Position numbers and translations under genes: made by a program
Assembly: GCA_016706255.1 (NCBI GenBank)
Contig: JADJJZ010000009.1
Coordinates: 1 to 34,510, forward strand
Reading direction: 5' to 3'
Length of the DNA stretch: 34,510 nucleotides
From: Bacteroidota bacterium
GTDB taxonomy: Bacteria; Bacteroidota; Bacteroidia; Chitinophagales; BACL12
The notes under the pieces: model-generated
What the model saw: the letters and a program-made list of their open reading frames with translations, nothing else
Told to the model about the DNA's origin: nothing
Databases searched by the model: none
Shown: piece after piece, positions 33,395 through 34,510 of the stretch
How positions within the stretch are numbered: position 1 is the stretch's first letter
How the letters are laid out: every line of letters begins with the position of its first letter

Positions 33395-33684
33395 TTATTT
33401 CCGGAGGTGCAGTCCTGACTCCGCTAATGCTTTTTTTAGTTTCGGTAAAGAAGAGGGGCCTAAACCATGTAAACTGAGTAATTCATTTTCTGTAAAACTT
33501 GTCAGATCACGCAGTGTTTTTATATTGGCATTTTCCAGTGCACGCCGCGCCGGTGCACTCAGCAATGATAAATAGCCATCTACAGGTTTTTTTTCTGCTT
33601 CACAAACAGGGCAAACGGGGCAATCACTGCTTTTATAAAATTGATGACCGTTTGAGCAGATTTTTAATTTTCCTTTTTCGGCAT
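33395..33684 (-). CDS. Zinc-ribbon plus helix-hairpin-helix (RNAP alpha-CTD-like) small protein, one frameshift
   Basis: From ATG at 33684 (MPKK; shift near 33670) the protein reads KLKICSNGHQFYKSSDCPVC, PVCEAEKKPVDGYLSLLSAP, ARRALENANIKTLRDLTSFT, and ENELLSLHGLGPSSLPKLKK, ALAESGLHLRK, stop at 33395. The CSNGHxFxKSSDCPVCPVC part is a zinc ribbon. The ARRALENANIxTLxDLTxxTENELLxLHGLGPSSLPKLKxAL part is the helix-hairpin-helix-type fold of the RNA polymerase alpha C-terminal domain, which binds DNA. About 96 residues. It could be a DNA- or RNA-binding accessory protein. The two-domain arrangement occurs in other Bacteroidota as far as I recall. Confidence 0.75.
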
Positions 33685-33715
33685 GTAAACAAAATAGTTT
33701 AATTAGATTAACTAC

Positions 33716-34322
33716 TTAATATTTTATTTCTTCCGCTAAATTAATTCTTGCCTGTAATTCATATTTGTTGTAAAAGTAGGCAGTTTTATAAATTTTTCCA
33801 TGTTTAAAAATGTAATAAAACCTTTTTCTTCAGGTTATAAACTAAAACCGGGTAAATATTATACTCCCGCCTTATGTTTTGGTAGTATCCAGTATAAGCC
33901 TCGTGGGAATATCCTAATATAGAAAGGTCAGCATCCGTAAATAGATTTGTATCATGATCAGAAGAAAATACATGTGATTGCGTTGCAGAATTTGTTTTTG
34001 CAATTATTAATGATATCGACGAGGGACAAGATAACATCAGCATTTTTGCTCAGCATAGTCCGCACTTTTTTGCTCGTTATCCGATTTAAGTGTATTGTAA
34101 ATGATATCATGATAAAACAAAGTGAATAATAGGGTGTCCCAATTTTGTATTTGCGGTTTAACTGCAGTCAATTCATTTAACAAATTTTTCAGATGTTTGT
34201 AATGTGTGGTAGTGTCGCTTTTTTATTAGAATATTTATTTTCAATATCTTCCATAATTTATTATGCAAAGTTGTATCGGATGAATATTTATGAATTAGTG
34301 TTATGAAGGTTGTTTTGAGCAT
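33716..34322 (-). pseudogene. HD-domain phosphohydrolase-like protein, multiply frameshifted
   Basis: From ATG at 34322: MLKTTFITLIHKYSSDTTLH, shift, DIENKYSNKK, then HYHTLQHLKNLLNELTAVKP, WDTLLFTLFYHDIIYNTLKS, DNEQKSADYAEQK, further shifts, SLIIAKTNSATQSHVFSSDH, DTNLFTDADLSILGYSHEAY, NIRREYNIYPVLVYN, RKKVLLHFLNMEKFIKTAYF, YNKYELQARINLAEEIKY, stop at 33716. The RHYHTLQH and FYHDIIY motifs supply HD-superfamily metal ligands, and FTDADLSILG the conserved Asp region of the predicted metal-dependent phosphohydrolase group (about 200 aa). Five or so single-base shifts. Substrate not known. Confidence 0.7.
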
Positions 34323-34460
34323 AAGTTTTTACCTGTTAATTATTTAACTAAGTTAACAAAAAATTTTATCTCATCTACACACCTTCAATTAAAAAGTTTA
34401 GTAAAATTTGAACCATGTTGGTTAATTATAAGTTGCACCGGCTTATATTGGAAACAAACA

Positions 34461-34508
34461 AGTTGATGTGCTAACGTGTTGATCTGTCCGCCGCTGCGGA
34501 TGCTGATT
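34461..34508. repeat. Degenerate TTGAT(G)TG-type repeat with a small hairpin
   Basis: The sequence AGTTGATGTGCTAACGTGTT (34461-34480) and the following GATCTG...GATGCTGATTAA consist of near-repeats of a GTTGATGTG/GTGTTGATCTG/GATGCTGATT unit. In the middle is a perfect five-base stem TCCGC (34487-34491) and GCGGA (34496-34500) with loop CGCT. No gene lies in 34323-34510. It may be a dispersed intergenic repeat cut by the window end. Confidence 0.3.
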
Positions 34509-34510
34509 AA

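Noticed and set aside
1..34510. Integron-like cassette array (many small same-strand genes: GNAT, VOC, DUF1801)
   Set aside because: No attC-like inverted repeats between genes, no integrase, several genes overlap or share operons, and gaps differ widely.

Overview
The window looks like a chromosomal piece of a Bacteroidota bacterium. It is AT-rich, two secreted proteins end in type IX secretion (T9SS) type A sorting domains, promoters carry the Bacteroidota -7 box TAnnTTTG, there are several lipoproteins, and there is a GH92 glycosidase. No rRNA, tRNA, CRISPR array, transposase, integrase or phage gene was seen. Almost all genes are on the minus strand; the exceptions are the T9SS protein at 1458-2871, a GlxA/AraC regulator plus cupin at 8.56-9.94 kb, and a DUF421 membrane protein at 32.7 kb.

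Layout. 1-7.1 kb: broken small genes (an unknown secreted protein, an AHSA1 protein, a T9SS repeat protein, a GNAT/DinB pair, a luciferase-like flavin oxidoreductase, an alpha/beta hydrolase, a RibD/DHFR-like reductase). 7.1-10.3 kb: a gene-poor stretch, two tandem SRPBCC genes divergent from a GlxA-type regulator, then a cupin and a DUF1801 protein. 10.3-13.6 kb: a secreted five-bladed propeller protein, an SRPBCC protein, a FemAB-like protein and a small membrane protein. 13.7-18.7 kb: two ArsR-headed operons and a SnoaL-SRPBCC operon, plus DUF4256, YdeI-like and DUF1801 proteins. 18.7-24.2 kb: hydrolase lipoprotein, DUF6624, VOC, MORN-like, FG-GAP-like lipoprotein, an XRE-pentapeptide-repeat regulator and DUF2200. 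24.3-26.5 kb: GH92. 26.7-34.3 kb: lipoproteins, two GNATs, a membrane-anchored SRPBCC protein, a PhyH dioxygenase, a TPR-Arr (rifamycin ADP-ribosyltransferase-like) fusion, an outer-membrane protein, DUF421, a zinc-ribbon/HhH protein and an HD phosphohydrolase-like gene.

Main theme: small single-domain enzymes and ligand-binding proteins (eight SRPBCC/AHSA1, two VOC, four GNAT or FemAB-like plus one doubtful, three DUF1801/YdeI-like, DinB, cupin, Arr, PhyH), several under local one-component regulators. Three regulatory modules can be read directly. (i) One operator/promoter layout occurs upstream of both the SRPBCC pair (8505-8573) and the SnoaL-SRPBCC operon (18204-18273), with the same distances to the start codons. 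(ii) Twin inverted-repeat operators sit on the -33/-7 promoter of each arsR gene. (iii) A 21-bp repeat array lies upstream of the XRE-pentapeptide gene.

Caveat: about half of the genes are interrupted by single-base indels with hardly any substitutions to stop codons, which points to consensus indel errors rather than decay. Coordinates of broken genes are my reconstructions across frames. Separately, three larger losses (in the second arsR, in an AHSA1 gene and at the 5' end of the GlxA-type gene) are not single-base errors.
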